In this document: positions 1 through 8,748 of the stretch, one piece after another
Position numbering within the stretch: the stretch's first letter is position 1
How the letters are laid out: every line of letters begins with the position of its first letter
Assembly (NCBI GenBank): GCA_947177635.1
Contig: CAMWVQ010000001.1
Coordinates: forward strand, 80,640-144,639
Direction of reading: 5' to 3'
Length of the DNA stretch: 64,000 nt
Source: an uncultured Porphyromonadaceae bacterium
GTDB lineage: Bacteria > Bacteroidota > Bacteroidia > Bacteroidales > Muribaculaceae
Translations under genes and position numbers: made by a program
Notes under the pieces: model-generated
Told to the model about the DNA's origin: nothing
The model's input: the letters and a program-made list of their open reading frames with translations, nothing else
The model's database searches: none

Positions 1-420
1 GCCGAAGGTGGCGACGATTACTATTACAACCATGAATTCAACGCTTATGCCAATTACGGCATGGCCATAGGTTCTCCCTTTATGGTCTCACCAATCTACA
101 ACACCGACGGATACCTGCAATTCGCCTCAAACCGCATCAGGGGATTCCATATCGGGCTGGAGGGAGACATCACCCCGCAGGTGTCATACAGGCTGCTCGG
201 AGGCTACCGCCGGTCATGGGGTAGCGGCCGCATCCCTTTCATCAATCCCAAGGATGACACCTCTTTCATGGCGGAAGCTTCCTACTCCCCCGTCAGGCTT
301 CCCGGCCTGACCGTCAAGGCGGCATTCGGTCTCGACCACGGGGAATTATACGGCAACACGGCAGGCGGAATGGTCACAATATCATACACCGGCCTTATCA
401 CAATACCCAGAAAACGATGA
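1..420 (+). CDS. Capsule assembly Wzi-like outer-membrane protein, C-terminal part
   Basis: The gene is cut by the left edge. The frame is open from base 1, so the ATG at 61 in the ORF track is internal and only the last 139 residues are visible. They alternate aromatic and polar residues as in outer-membrane beta strands, including a repeated pattern of YRLLGGYRRSWG, FMAEASYSP and VKAAFGLDHG. The spacing and the late GxxYGNTAGGMV segment resemble the C-terminal strands of Bacteroidota Wzi-family proteins, which help retain capsule at the cell surface. The protein ends in ITIPRKR rather than in a terminal aromatic residue. It overlaps the next gene by four bases (ATGA), so the two are probably co-transcribed. 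The family call is from recognition of the pattern and could be another porin-like barrel. Confidence 0.6.
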   Translation, partial: AEGGDDYYYNHEFNAYANYGMAIGSPFMVSPIYNTDGYLQFASNRIRGFHIGLEGDITPQVSYRLLGGYRRSWGSGRIPFINPKDDTSFMAEASYSPVRLPGLTVKAAFGLDHGELYGNTAGGMVTISYTGLITIPRKR

Positions 421-917
421 TTATGAACAACTCCACATATTCCTCCCTGACGAAAGCCCTGAGCCGGCCCGTATCTCTTATGGGCCTGTTTGTCGCGGCG
501 ATGCTCCTGGGGGGATGCACCCGGAACAACGGCGACATCGGCGACTGGTTCGGGAAATGGCAGGTGATGGAAATCCGCGTTGACGGGGTCGCAGAAACCG
601 ACTATGAGCCTCGTCATTTCTGGGAATTCCAGAATGACATCATCCGGTTGGTTTGGGTCGGCCCTAACGGCTACGACCGCGACACATATTACTGCTTCGG
701 CACGTGGAAGCAACCATCTGACAACGCCATGGTCTTCGACTTCTCACACAGCGATGACAGCGGACGTCTGCTTTACCGCCCGTTCAGCGCGATGCACTTC
801 CCCGGCGACAGGCCTTTCACCCTGACCATCTCGGATGTCTCCGGCAAAACCTGCACGATGAAGTATGTAGAGGAGTCCACCTCGACAGAATACACCTACC
901 TGCTGCGCAAGCGATAG
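417..917 (+). CDS. Lipoprotein with lipocalin-like body
   Basis: A 166-residue protein begins on the ATGA overlap with the Wzi-like gene. A second ATG two codons later is an equally good start. Residues 20-34 form a hydrophobic stretch ending in a lipobox (LLGGC), predicting lipidation at Cys34 and export to the periplasmic face or the outer membrane. The mature part opens with GDWFGKWQVMEIRVDG and runs as short beta-strand-like segments ending TYLLRKR. This is the layout of the small lipocalin-like Bacteroidota lipoproteins. No catalytic motif is visible. Its coupling to the Wzi-like gene suggests a role at the cell surface, but the function is unknown. Confidence 0.65.
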   Translation: MIMNNSTYSSLTKALSRPVSLMGLFVAAMLLGGCTRNNGDIGDWFGKWQVMEIRVDGVAETDYEPRHFWEFQNDIIRLVWVGPNGYDRDTYYCFGTWKQPSDNAMVFDFSHSDDSGRLLYRPFSAMHFPGDRPFTLTISDVSGKTCTMKYVEESTSTEYTYLLRKR

Positions 918-1003
918 GTTTTCATAAAGGGAAGCAACCATTGCCCTAAGGCTCCTCTTTCTCTCTGACTCTCCCATTCACAAACAAGCAAAACAAGCCC
1001 AAT

Positions 1004-1993
1004 ATGCCACGCAACATACAACACGCCCTCGTCACCGGAGCCGACGGTTTCATCGGCTCGCATCTCGTCGACCTGCTCCTCTCCCGGGGAATCAAGGTCA
1101 GAGCCCTATGCCAGTACAACTCATTCAACAACTGGGGATGGCTCGAAGGGAAATCCGACCCCAATCTTGAGATTGTCTGCGGAGATGTGCGCGACGCGGC
1201 CTTCTGCCGTCATATCGCGAAAGATGTGGACACGATATTCCACCTCGCGGCCCTCATAGCGATTCCTTACAGCTATGTCGCTCCCGAAAGCTATGTCGAC
1301 ACCAACATCACAGGCACACTCAATATGTGCCAGGCCGCCAAAGACCTCAATACCGGACGGTTGATTGTCACCTCAACCTCCGAGGTCTACGGAACAGCCC
1401 AGTATGTGCCTATTGACGAAAAGCATCCCCGTCAGCCGCAGTCACCCTACTCCGCTACGAAAATCGGAGCGGACGCAATCGCCAAGAGTTTTTTCAACGC
1501 GTTCAACCTCCCGGTGGTAATAGCGCGGCCCTTCAACACCTACGGCCCGCGCCAGAGCGCCAGGGCAATCATCCCCACCATAATCTCTCAGATTGCCAAC
1601 GGCGAACGCCGTATCAAGGTCGGAGACCTCTCCCCCACCCGTGACTTCAACTTCGTGGAAGACACCTGCCGCGGATTCCTGGCTCTCGCCCAGGCCGACG
1701 GCATCGAGGGGGAGGAGATAAACATCGCCACAGGCACAGAGGTCACCATGGCGGAAACCCTCAGGCTTATCGCCGAACTGATGGAGGCTGATGTCGAATA
1801 TGTGGTTGACCCCGAGCGTCTGCGCCCCTCCAAGAGCGAGGTGTTCAGGCTCTGCGGCGACAACACCAAAATCACCGGACTCACCTCCTGGCGTCCGGAA
1901 GTGACTTTGCGTGAGGGGTTGGCCCACACGATTGCGTGGTTTACCGACAGCGGCAACCTGTCGCGATACAAGTCCGACATATACAACCAATAA
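1004..1993 (+). CDS. NAD-dependent 4,6-dehydratase, LegB-like SDR
   Basis: This 329-residue extended short-chain dehydrogenase has the NAD-binding TGxxGxxG motif at residues 11-18 (TGADGFIGSH). The conserved STSEVYG lies near residue 127 and the catalytic YxxxK (YSATK) near 149-153. The RPFNTYGPRQ segment that follows is typical of sugar-nucleotide dehydratases and epimerases. The closest resemblance is to LegB/PseB-like enzymes that remove water from a nucleotide-GlcNAc as the first step toward legionaminic-type nonulosonic acids. The NeuB/LegI-like synthase two genes downstream supports that pathway. The next gene starts 5 bp after the stop, so they form an operon. The exact substrate (UDP- or GDP-linked) cannot be read from sequence, and a UDP-hexose epimerase is the main alternative. 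Confidence 0.8.
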   Translation: MPRNIQHALVTGADGFIGSHLVDLLLSRGIKVRALCQYNSFNNWGWLEGKSDPNLEIVCGDVRDAAFCRHIAKDVDTIFHLAALIAIPYSYVAPESYVDTNITGTLNMCQAAKDLNTGRLIVTSTSEVYGTAQYVPIDEKHPRQPQSPYSATKIGADAIAKSFFNAFNLPVVIARPFNTYGPRQSARAIIPTIISQIANGERRIKVGDLSPTRDFNFVEDTCRGFLALAQADGIEGEEINIATGTEVTMAETLRLIAELMEADVEYVVDPERLRPSKSEVFRLCGDNTKITGLTSWRPEVTLREGLAHTIAWFTDSGNLSRYKSDIYNQ

Positions 1994-1998
1994 GCCGT

Positions 1999-2943
1999 AT
2001 GGAGAAAGTCGGAATACTTTTCCTTGGTGGGGCCAAACGTGTCTCGATGGCAGAGAAATTCATCTGCGCCGGACGGAAGCTCGGCATCCAGGCGGAGATT
2101 TTCAGCTATGAACTGTGTCGGGAAGTGCCTGTCGCATCGGTGGCCGGCATAATCACCGGCCTGAAATGGAGCGACCCAGCCATATACGACGACCTCCACA
2201 GAAAAGTGGCCGAATATGGCATACGGCTCATGGTGCCGTTTGTCGACGGAGCCGTGGAGGTGGCCGCCCGCTACCGCGACCTATACGGGGATGTCACAGT
2301 TCCGGTCGGAGACGCCGTTGACGCCGCCCGGATGTTCGACAAAATCGAGGCTGACCGCCTGTTCCGTGAGAAAGGGTTGCCCGTACCTGCCGCCAATGGA
2401 TTTCCCCTCATTGCGAAACCCCGTTTCGGATCCGCATCAAAAGGGATAAAGGTAATCACCGACAGCGACGCCCTCCGCTCACTCAAGCATCCTGAAGACT
2501 ACCTCATACAGGAATATATATCCCCCCGCAAGGAAATCACGGTTGACTGCTATGTGTCGCTGGCAGGAGAAACCATAACCGCCGTGCCGCGTTACCGCCT
2601 TGAGACCCAGGGTGGCGAAGCTTCTGTCACAGAAACATTCCGCGACCCGGAGGTCGAACGGCTCGCCCGGGAAACTCTCGCGGCCACCGGGCTGCGCGGC
2701 GCGGTGACGATACAGATGCTGCGCGACACCCGCGACAACAGGCTGATGCTTATGGAAATCAATCCCCGTCTGGGGGGAGGGGCGGTCTGCGCGTGCCGTG
2801 CCGGAGCCGATTTGCCGGGATTCATCCTGCGCGACACCCTCGGCATTCCGGTTGAGCCTTGTGATGGCTGGAAAAGCCACATTCGTGTATGCCGCTATTT
2901 TTCAGAAGTTGCGTTTGACATGGGCACACCCCAGAATAACTGA
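1999..2943 (+). CDS. ATP-grasp ligase (CarB/PylC-like)
   Basis: The start is placed at 1999 (MEKVGILFLGG), 5 bp after the LegB-like stop; the ORF-track start lies inside that gene and adds a non-homologous tail. The 314-residue protein has an N-terminal Rossmann-like preATP-grasp domain (GILFLGGAKR). A central ATP-grasp fold follows, with a FPLIAKPRFGSASKG phosphate-binding loop and IQEYI strand. The late MEINPRLGGG carries the metal- and ATP-binding Glu and Asn. Such ligases join a carboxylate to an amine or thiol through an acyl-phosphate. Similar genes occur beside nonulosonic-acid synthases in Bacteroidota, where their substrate is not settled to my knowledge. The position between LegB-like and NeuB-like genes suggests a role in modifying or activating that sugar, which is inference. 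Confidence 0.75.
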   Translation: MEKVGILFLGGAKRVSMAEKFICAGRKLGIQAEIFSYELCREVPVASVAGIITGLKWSDPAIYDDLHRKVAEYGIRLMVPFVDGAVEVAARYRDLYGDVTVPVGDAVDAARMFDKIEADRLFREKGLPVPAANGFPLIAKPRFGSASKGIKVITDSDALRSLKHPEDYLIQEYISPRKEITVDCYVSLAGETITAVPRYRLETQGGEASVTETFRDPEVERLARETLAATGLRGAVTIQMLRDTRDNRLMLMEINPRLGGGAVCACRAGADLPGFILRDTLGIPVEPCDGWKSHIRVCRYFSEVAFDMGTPQNN

Positions 2944-2951
2944 ACATCGCT

Positions 2952-3956
2952 ATGAACAAAGTCATAATAATCGCCGAAGCGGGCGTGAACCACAACGGAG
3001 ACTATGGCCGTGCCGTGGAGATGGTGCGGGCGGCCAAAGAGGCCGGAGCCGACTATGTGAAATTCCAGACTGCCGTACCCGAACTTGTCATCTCTTCCGT
3101 GGCCCCTAAAGCGGAATACCAGAAGGAAACCACCGGCAACAGTGAAAGCCAGCTGGAGATGTGCCGGAAAATCCACCTCAAACTCGACGACTACCTTCCG
3201 CTGGCAGAACTCTGCCGTGAGGAAGGCATAGGGTTCATGTCCACCCCGTTCGACCTGGTCTCCATCGACTGCCTCGCCCCTCTCGGGATGGACTTCTGGA
3301 AAATACCCTCCGGAGAAATCACCAACCTCCCCTACCTTAGGAAAATCGCCGGGAAGGGTGGAAAGGTAATACTCTCGACCGGCATGTCGGAATTGCCTGA
3401 AATAGAGGCTGCAATGGCTGTGTTGGAATCAGGAGGAATCCCCCGCCGCGACATATCCCTGCTGCATTGCAACACCCAGTATCCGACCCCCATGCGCGAT
3501 GTCAACCTCAAGGCAATGGAGCAGTTGCGGTCACTGAATCCCGGTATGGTAGGCTACAGCGACCACACCGTCGGAATCGAGGTGCCGGTGGCGGCCGTAG
3601 CCTTGGGTGCCTCCATCATTGAGAAGCATTTCACACTCGACAAGTCGCTTCCCGGCCCCGACCACCGCGCGTCGCTTGACCCCGCCGAACTGAAAGCTAT
3701 GGTCAAGGCAATAAGAAACATAGAGCAGGCCGTAGGTGACGGAGAAAAGCATGTCTCTGACTCCGAACGCCCCAACATCGAGGTCGCCCGCAAGAGCATC
3801 ATCGCCGCCCGCGACATAAAGGCAGGTGAAATCCTTTCGGAGGAGAACCTGACCGTGAAACGCCCCGGCAACGGTATATCCCCTATGCGCTGGGACGAGA
3901 TAATCGGCACCCGCGCCATCCGTGATTTCCAGGCCGACCATCTTATCGAGGTCTGA
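2952..3956 (+). CDS. N-acetylneuraminate/legionaminate synthase family protein
   Basis: The 334-residue product opens with IIAEAGVNHNGD and continues with VKFQT and STPFD, the signature of the NeuB TIM barrel that condenses a hexosamine-derived sugar with phosphoenolpyruvate. The late barrel contains GYSDHT and EKHFTLD, both conserved metal/PEP-site regions. A C-terminal SAF (antifreeze-like) domain follows (about 277-334; ARDIKAGEILSEENLTVKRPG). Length and domain order are normal for the family. It lies 8 bp after the ATP-grasp gene. With the LegB-like dehydratase it points to legionaminic or a related nonulosonic acid rather than to plain sialic acid. However, no cytidylyltransferase, aminotransferase or hydrolysing epimerase is visible here, so those steps must be outside the window. 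Confidence 0.88.
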   Translation: MNKVIIIAEAGVNHNGDYGRAVEMVRAAKEAGADYVKFQTAVPELVISSVAPKAEYQKETTGNSESQLEMCRKIHLKLDDYLPLAELCREEGIGFMSTPFDLVSIDCLAPLGMDFWKIPSGEITNLPYLRKIAGKGGKVILSTGMSELPEIEAAMAVLESGGIPRRDISLLHCNTQYPTPMRDVNLKAMEQLRSLNPGMVGYSDHTVGIEVPVAAVALGASIIEKHFTLDKSLPGPDHRASLDPAELKAMVKAIRNIEQAVGDGEKHVSDSERPNIEVARKSIIAARDIKAGEILSEENLTVKRPGNGISPMRWDEIIGTRAIRDFQADHLIEV

Positions 3957-4010
3957 AAGTTTCAAGCCAGATACCGGGCCATCCGGTGATGATTGATTGT
4001 TATAATCGAT

Positions 4011-4907
4011 ATGGATAACGACAACAGACAAACCGAAGAATCCGCAACCCCACTGAAGAGTGTGGTTGCAGGAATTATACAACGGCTTGCCCCGAAATAT
4101 GGAACCGGGGAGGCCCGCGAGATGTCGCGTATCATTTTCGAGAACCTGAAGGGATGGAATCCTGTAGAGCTCGCCATACGCCAGGATGAACCGGTCAGCA
4201 ACTTCATCACCGGGAAAATAGAGGGCATAATCACCCGTCTCCTTGACGACGAGCCTATACAGCAGATTTTCGGGAACACCTGTTTTTACGGGATGAAACT
4301 CAAAGTGACACGCGACACCCTCATTCCACGTCCTGAGACGGCCGAACTGGTAGACATCATCGTGAAGGAGAACCAACAGAAAGACCTCCGCGTGCTTGAC
4401 GCAGGCACCGGCTCGGGATGTATCGCCATCGCCCTGTCGCGCAACCTGCCGTTCCCGCAGGTCACTGCCATAGACATCAGCGGAAAAGCCCTGGAGGTGG
4501 CGTCTGAAAACGCCGGGAATCTCCACGCCCGCGTAGGTTTCCTCAACGTCGACATCCTCACCCTTCCGGCCGGCCTTGACGGCAAGGTCTTCGACATCAT
4601 TGTCAGCAATCCCCCATACATAGCCGAGAAGGAGAAAGCCGCCATGGAGCGCAATGTGGTCGACTTCGAACCGGCTTCGGCTCTCTTCGTCCCTGATTCC
4701 GACCCGTTGAGATTCTATACCGCCCTGCTCCGGAGTGCCGACGGCGCCCTGCTTGCTCCCGGTGGAAGAATATATTTTGAAATCAACCCCGAATATGCCG
4801 CCGACCTGAAAAAGGAGGCGGAAAATCTCGGGTTCATCGACGTCACACTTATCCGCGACACATATGGCAAGCTACGCTTCCTTACGGCCAAAAAAGAAAA
4901 TATCTGA
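4011..4907 (+). CDS. prmC: Release factor glutamine methyltransferase PrmC
   Basis: PrmC methylates the glutamine of the GGQ motif in release factors 1 and 2, which speeds peptide release. The 298-residue protein has the helical N-terminal substrate domain, then a class I SAM methyltransferase. The SAM-binding loop is VLDAGTGSGCIAIAL, and the diagnostic NPPYI motif near residue 200 binds the glutamine side chain. The ORF track extends to a TTG at 3993; the ATG at 4011 (MDNDN) is preferred. The preceding FYGMKLKVTRDTLIPRPETAELV segment is typical of the family. The 3-prime end overlaps recX by 44 bp, so the two are transcriptionally and probably translationally coupled. Confidence 0.95.
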   Translation: MDNDNRQTEESATPLKSVVAGIIQRLAPKYGTGEAREMSRIIFENLKGWNPVELAIRQDEPVSNFITGKIEGIITRLLDDEPIQQIFGNTCFYGMKLKVTRDTLIPRPETAELVDIIVKENQQKDLRVLDAGTGSGCIAIALSRNLPFPQVTAIDISGKALEVASENAGNLHARVGFLNVDILTLPAGLDGKVFDIIVSNPPYIAEKEKAAMERNVVDFEPASALFVPDSDPLRFYTALLRSADGALLAPGGRIYFEINPEYAADLKKEAENLGFIDVTLIRDTYGKLRFLTAKKENI

Positions 4908-5382
4908 GGCCACGGCCATGCAGCGGCTGGAGTCTCTTTGCGTCGCCGGGGAACATTGCCGCCATGAGCTGCTTGAGAAACTGCGCAAATGGGGGATGTC
5001 TGCCGATGAATGCGACAGGATTCTCGATTCCCTGGAGACCCGCAGGTTCTTCGATGACTCACGGTTCGCCTCGGCTTTCGTGCGCGACAAACTCCTATAC
5101 AACAAATGGGGCCGTATGAAAATCTCGGTCGCGCTGAAAGCCAAACGTATTCCCACCGGACTGATTGATGAGGCTTTCGACGAGATTGAGGAGGAGGAGT
5201 ATGCAAGAGTTGCGCGCGATTTCCTGACCGCAAAAGCCCGAACCATCAAGGAGGGATACACTTACGAGGGACGAACGAAACTCTATCGCGCCGGACTGGC
5301 ACGGGGATTCGAGTCGTCACTTGTCGCAAGAATCGTGAAATCGCCTGCCACATGGGGCGAACATCCGGAATGCGATGAATGA
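4864..5382 (+). CDS. recX: Regulatory protein RecX
   Basis: RecX binds along RecA filaments and limits strand exchange. This 172-residue protein has the expected three tandem three-helix repeats, with the recurring R.L...G....ELxxKL pattern (AMQRLESLCVAGEHCRHELLEKL). The FFDDSRFASAFVRDK segment is the most diagnostic part of the family. The start at 4864 lies inside prmC; the next in-frame Met would remove part of the first repeat, so the overlapping start is credible. It overlaps comF by 8 bp at its other end. The prmC-recX-comF overlap chain implies one transcript. Confidence 0.93.
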   Translation: MASYASLRPKKKISEATAMQRLESLCVAGEHCRHELLEKLRKWGMSADECDRILDSLETRRFFDDSRFASAFVRDKLLYNKWGRMKISVALKAKRIPTGLIDEAFDEIEEEEYARVARDFLTAKARTIKEGYTYEGRTKLYRAGLARGFESSLVARIVKSPATWGEHPECDE

Positions 5383-6136
5383 CCCCGCCGCTCACCGACA
5401 GGGAGGTTTCATCCGTACACTGCCTCTGCTTGCAAAAGACCTCGCCTCCGATCTGACACGGATGCTGTTCCCGGCGTGTTGCCCCGTGTGTCACAGGGCC
5501 TTGGTCAAGGGGGAAAATCTACTATGCCTGGAATGCCGGTGGAAGCTTCCCCGCGCCAACTATCATCTCACCTCAGACAACCAGTTGCTCCACAAGCTTG
5601 TGGATATAAACGCGCCGATTGAGAAAGCCGCATCGTTTTTCTTCTACAAGAACAGCAGCCCATACAGCCGCCTTATCCGCGACGCCAAATACAATGGACG
5701 CCCGGCAATCAACCGTGAGCTGGCGCGGACCTTCGCCCGCGAACTGCGTCCAACCGGATTTTTCGATGATATCGACCTGATAATCCCGGTGCCGCTCCAC
5801 TGGTTCAAACGGCTGCGGCGCGGTTACAACCAGACTGAATACATAGCCCGGGGAATCAGCGACATAACCGCGCTGCCTGTGTCCTACAACCTGCGTGCCG
5901 GCAAAAGCCATTCCACACAAACCCATAAGACAGGAAAGGAGCGCCGCACGGCGGCACTCCTTGATGTGTTCAAAGTAATCGGAGCTGACGAACTTGACGG
6001 ACGTCACATTCTATTGGTAGATGACGTGATAACCACCGGTTCAACAATTCTCTCCTGCGCGCGTGCGTTGCACGGTGGCGTAAACGACCTGCGCATCTCC
6101 GTGCTGTCACTCGCCACAACCAGACTCGGGCAATAG
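5375..6136 (+). CDS. comF: ComF family phosphoribosyltransferase-like protein
   Basis: The 253-residue protein has an N-terminal Cys-rich zinc-ribbon-like part (CCPVCHRAL near residue 36, then CLEC). A phosphoribosyltransferase fold follows, with the PRPP-binding motif ILLVDDVITTGST near the C terminus. The PVPLHWFKRLRRGYNQTEYIA segment is the ComF hallmark. In naturally competent bacteria ComF acts in cytosolic handling of incoming single-stranded DNA; in Bacteroidota its role is less certain. It begins 8 bp inside recX. The first 10-15 residues are not conserved, so the true start could be slightly downstream. Confidence 0.9.
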   Translation: MNDPAAHRQGGFIRTLPLLAKDLASDLTRMLFPACCPVCHRALVKGENLLCLECRWKLPRANYHLTSDNQLLHKLVDINAPIEKAASFFFYKNSSPYSRLIRDAKYNGRPAINRELARTFARELRPTGFFDDIDLIIPVPLHWFKRLRRGYNQTEYIARGISDITALPVSYNLRAGKSHSTQTHKTGKERRTAALLDVFKVIGADELDGRHILLVDDVITTGSTILSCARALHGGVNDLRISVLSLATTRLGQ

Positions 6137-6140
6137 CCGG

Positions 6141-6659
6141 TCAGCGGTCGAAGAACGGCGACTTGGAGGACGCAGAGACGGGTATCGCGAAATACTGGCT
6201 GCATCCGGGCAACAAGCCCATACGCTCCGCACCCATCCCGGCCGAGAACATGACACGGGTGTCTACCCTCTCGTCGGCGGCCGTTGCGACGGCCGAGCCT
6301 ATGGCGATTCCAACATCGGTCGGATTGAACGCACAAGGCACATTAGCAGGCTTTTCACCGCAGGAGGGGAATCCGCAATGACGGCAGTTAAGCCCCATCA
6401 CCTGTGAACGGGTGGCAATCACCAGCACACAGTCGGCCTGCAGGATGTTGCCGCTGTCGCGCTTGTAGACCGGGCGCCCGGTCTCCTCGTGAAGTTCCAT
6501 CATCACCTCCGACAACCGCTTGATGTCATCCCCGGTCAGCAGACAGCATTCAAGGATGTCGACACCTTTCGCTTTCGGGGCGGTTCGGGCGGCGGTCATC
6601 ATCCGGCGTCCGGCCTCGATAACCCGCTCGCGGCGGCTTTCTCTCTCTTCGATAATCAT
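6141..6659 (-). CDS. DUF2148 ferredoxin-like protein
   Basis: A 172-residue protein with a Cys-rich centre (LNCRHCGFPSCGEKP, then VPCAFN) that could bind an iron-sulfur cluster. It also contains an early RMMTAARTAPKAKG segment and a late MGLLPGCSQYFAIP. This combination is the DUF2148 family, whose function is unknown. It lies 37 bp downstream of queA on the same strand and converges on comF with only 4 bp between the stops, so it is probably the last gene of the truB-queA transcript. The long plus-strand ORF opposite is a shadow. Confidence 0.85.
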   Translation of the reverse strand: MIIEERESRRERVIEAGRRMMTAARTAPKAKGVDILECCLLTGDDIKRLSEVMMELHEETGRPVYKRDSGNILQADCVLVIATRSQVMGLNCRHCGFPSCGEKPANVPCAFNPTDVGIAIGSAVATAADERVDTRVMFSAGMGAERMGLLPGCSQYFAIPVSASSKSPFFDR

Positions 6660-6696
6660 AATGTTGTCGTGTATGTGTGGTCAACAGACCGGAACA

Positions 6697-7749
6697 TCAA
6701 TCGATAATCAGCATCGCGTCGCCGTATGCGCCGAACTTGTATCCCTCATTGACAGCCATATCATAGGCTTTCATCACCAGCTCGTATCCGCCGAAGGCGC
6801 AAACCATCATCAGCATGGTGGAGTAAGGCATATGGAAGCCGGTGATCAGGGAGGTGCTGACGGTGAAGTCATACGGAGGGAAGATGAACTTGTTGGTCCA
6901 TCCGGTATAAGTTTTCATATGGCCCCCCATGCTGACCGCGCTCGCGATTCCGCGCAGGGTGGATGTGCCGACGGCGCATACCTGTTTGCCGTTGTCCTTC
7001 GCCTGATTGACCATGTCGACAAGCCCCTCGGTGACAGACATGTCCTCCGAGTCCATACGGTGCTTTGTAAGGTCCTCGACATCGATTTCACGGAAAGCCC
7101 CGAGTCCGCAGTGTACGGTGAGGAATCCCTGCTCGACACCTTTGATTTCAAGGCGTTTCAACAGCTCGCGGCTGAAATGGATTCCGGCAGAAGGGGCAAC
7201 CACCGCACCTTCGTTCTTTGCGAAGATTGTCTGGTATGCCTCGGCATCCTCCTCGTTGGCCTCACGCTTGATATACTCGGGCAGCGGGGTCTGTCCCAGG
7301 GCGTAAAGCGCGCCCTTGAACTCTTCGTGGGGGCCGTCATAGAGGAAACGCAGTGTGCGGCCTCGCGAGGTCGTGTTGTCAATCACCTCGGCAACCATCG
7401 ACTCATCCTCGCCGAAATACAGCTTGTTGCCGATACGAATCTTCCGGGCCGGCTCGACAAGCACATCCCAAAGTTTATGCTCGGGATTCAGCTCCCTGAG
7501 CAAAAATACTTCGATACGCGCACCGGTCTTCTCCTTGTTGCCGTAAAGACGGGCGGGGAATACCTTGGTATCGTTGAAAACCATCACGTCGCCATCGTCG
7601 AAATACTGGATGACATCTTTGAACTCCTTATGCTCGATTTCTCCGGTCTTGCGGTGGACTACCATCAGGCGGCATTCGTCACGATGGATGGCCGGGGTCT
7701 GGGCAATGAGGGCTTCGGGAAGCTTGAATTTGAACTGTGAAAGTTTCAT
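6697..7749 (-). CDS. queA: tRNA preQ1(34) S-adenosylmethionine ribosyltransferase-isomerase
   Basis: QueA transfers and rearranges the ribosyl part of SAM onto preQ1 in the tRNA wobble position to make epoxyqueuosine. The 350-residue protein has the family's start ([13 protein letters not shown]), the [16 protein letters not shown] segment and the conserved [13 protein letters not shown] region. The [11 protein letters not shown] and [10 protein letters not shown] segments near the C terminus are also typical. Length is normal. It follows truB by 78 bp on the same strand. A 406-residue plus-strand ORF overlapping it is an artefact of GC-rich codon use. Confidence 0.95.
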   Translation of the reverse strand: MKLSQFKFKLPEALIAQTPAIHRDECRLMVVHRKTGEIEHKEFKDVIQYFDDGDVMVFNDTKVFPARLYGNKEKTGARIEVFLLRELNPEHKLWDVLVEPARKIRIGNKLYFGEDESMVAEVIDNTTSRGRTLRFLYDGPHEEFKGALYALGQTPLPEYIKREANEEDAEAYQTIFAKNEGAVVAPSAGIHFSRELLKRLEIKGVEQGFLTVHCGLGAFREIDVEDLTKHRMDSEDMSVTEGLVDMVNQAKDNGKQVCAVGTSTLRGIASAVSMGGHMKTYTGWTNKFIFPPYDFTVSTSLITGFHMPYSTMLMMVCAFGGYELVMKAYDMAVNEGYKFGAYGDAMLIID

Positions 7750-7827
7750 ATGAAGTAATTGGGGATATTTTGTGTTGGGTGGGGAATGTTTCTTAATTCT
7801 TTGAGAGAGCCGTTTTCGGCTATCCGG

Positions 7828-8703
7828 TCAGTCGCCGAGGGATTCCCGCGACATACGTTCCTGGTATGAGAGGATGTCGCGGCTGTCGGCACAATCTGTT
7901 TTTCCGGACGCGACATACTCCCCTGCGGGAACAATGACGGACTCTCCTCCGTCTGGCTGGGGTATCTCTATTTCCGAGCGGTAGATTCCGGCGACAGCAT
8001 CCTCTATCTCGAGGCAGTCTTCGATTCTGTAGTCACCGACACGGGTGCGCCTTAAAGCCGCCAGATGCGCCCCGGAGCCGAGTGCCAGGCCGATATCGCG
8101 GGCAAGCGCACGTATATATGTTCCTTTTGAGCAGACAATGCGCAATGTAAGCAGCATTTTGTCCGGGTCAAACCCGAGTATCTCTATCTGGTCGATGACG
8201 AGTGTCTTTGGCTTCAGTTCGACCTCCTCACCTCCTCGGGCCATCTTGTAGGCACGTTTTCCATCCACCTTGCAGGCGGAATATGCCGGAGGCACCTGGC
8301 TGATTGTGCCGACAAAGCGGGCAACTGCCCCGTCAACCATCTCGCGGTCTATATGGGCGGTGGGGAAAGTGGCGTCAACCGGAGTCTCCAGGTCAAACGA
8401 GGGGGTGGTTGAGCCAAGCTGCAGTGTGGCCACATATTCCTTCACTCCGGCCTGCAGGGTGTCAATCTGCTTGGTGGCTTTCCCGAGGCAGATCAGCATC
8501 ACGCCGGAGGCCAACGGGTCAAGAGTGCCCGCGTGACCGACTTTGAGTTTGCGGATGCCGTGATGGCGCACACGTCCGAGCAACGCCCCGCGCAGCTTCT
8601 TGACCACATGGAACGATGACCAGCCCAACGGCTTGTCGACAGCCCACACTCGGCCTTGCTGGAGGTCGAGGCGGCTTGTCACCGATTTATTATTGTTGTC
8701 CAA
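7828..8703 (-). CDS. truB: tRNA pseudouridine(55) synthase TruB
   Basis: TruB makes pseudouridine 55 in the T-loop of tRNAs. The catalytic aspartate lies in KVGHAGTLDPLASGV near residue 63, preceded by the VDKPLGWSSFHVVKK start of the fold. The PPAYSACKVDGKRAYKMAR and CSKGTYIRALARDIG segments are conserved. The 291-residue length is about 50 more than I expect for Bacteroidales TruB. The excess is a C-terminal tail after the VGDYRIEDCL end of the known fold (from about 245). It sits 45 bp after uppP on the same strand. Confidence 0.94.
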   Translation of the reverse strand: MDNNNKSVTSRLDLQQGRVWAVDKPLGWSSFHVVKKLRGALLGRVRHHGIRKLKVGHAGTLDPLASGVMLICLGKATKQIDTLQAGVKEYVATLQLGSTTPSFDLETPVDATFPTAHIDREMVDGAVARFVGTISQVPPAYSACKVDGKRAYKMARGGEEVELKPKTLVIDQIEILGFDPDKMLLTLRIVCSKGTYIRALARDIGLALGSGAHLAALRRTRVGDYRIEDCLEIEDAVAGIYRSEIEIPQPDGGESVIVPAGEYVASGKTDCADSRDILSYQERMSRESLGD

Positions 8704-8748
8704 TGAAAAATAGTTGTAACGTTCTTAACAGGCGTGAGTATGGCTGTG

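Noticed and set aside
3531-4526. 331-residue minus-strand ORF over neuB-like and prmC
   Set aside because: Antisense to conserved genes with catalytic motifs; no family features.
6520-7740. 406-residue plus-strand ORF opposite queA and DUF2148
   Set aside because: It lies fully antisense to two confident genes, has no recognisable domain and reflects GC-rich codon bias.
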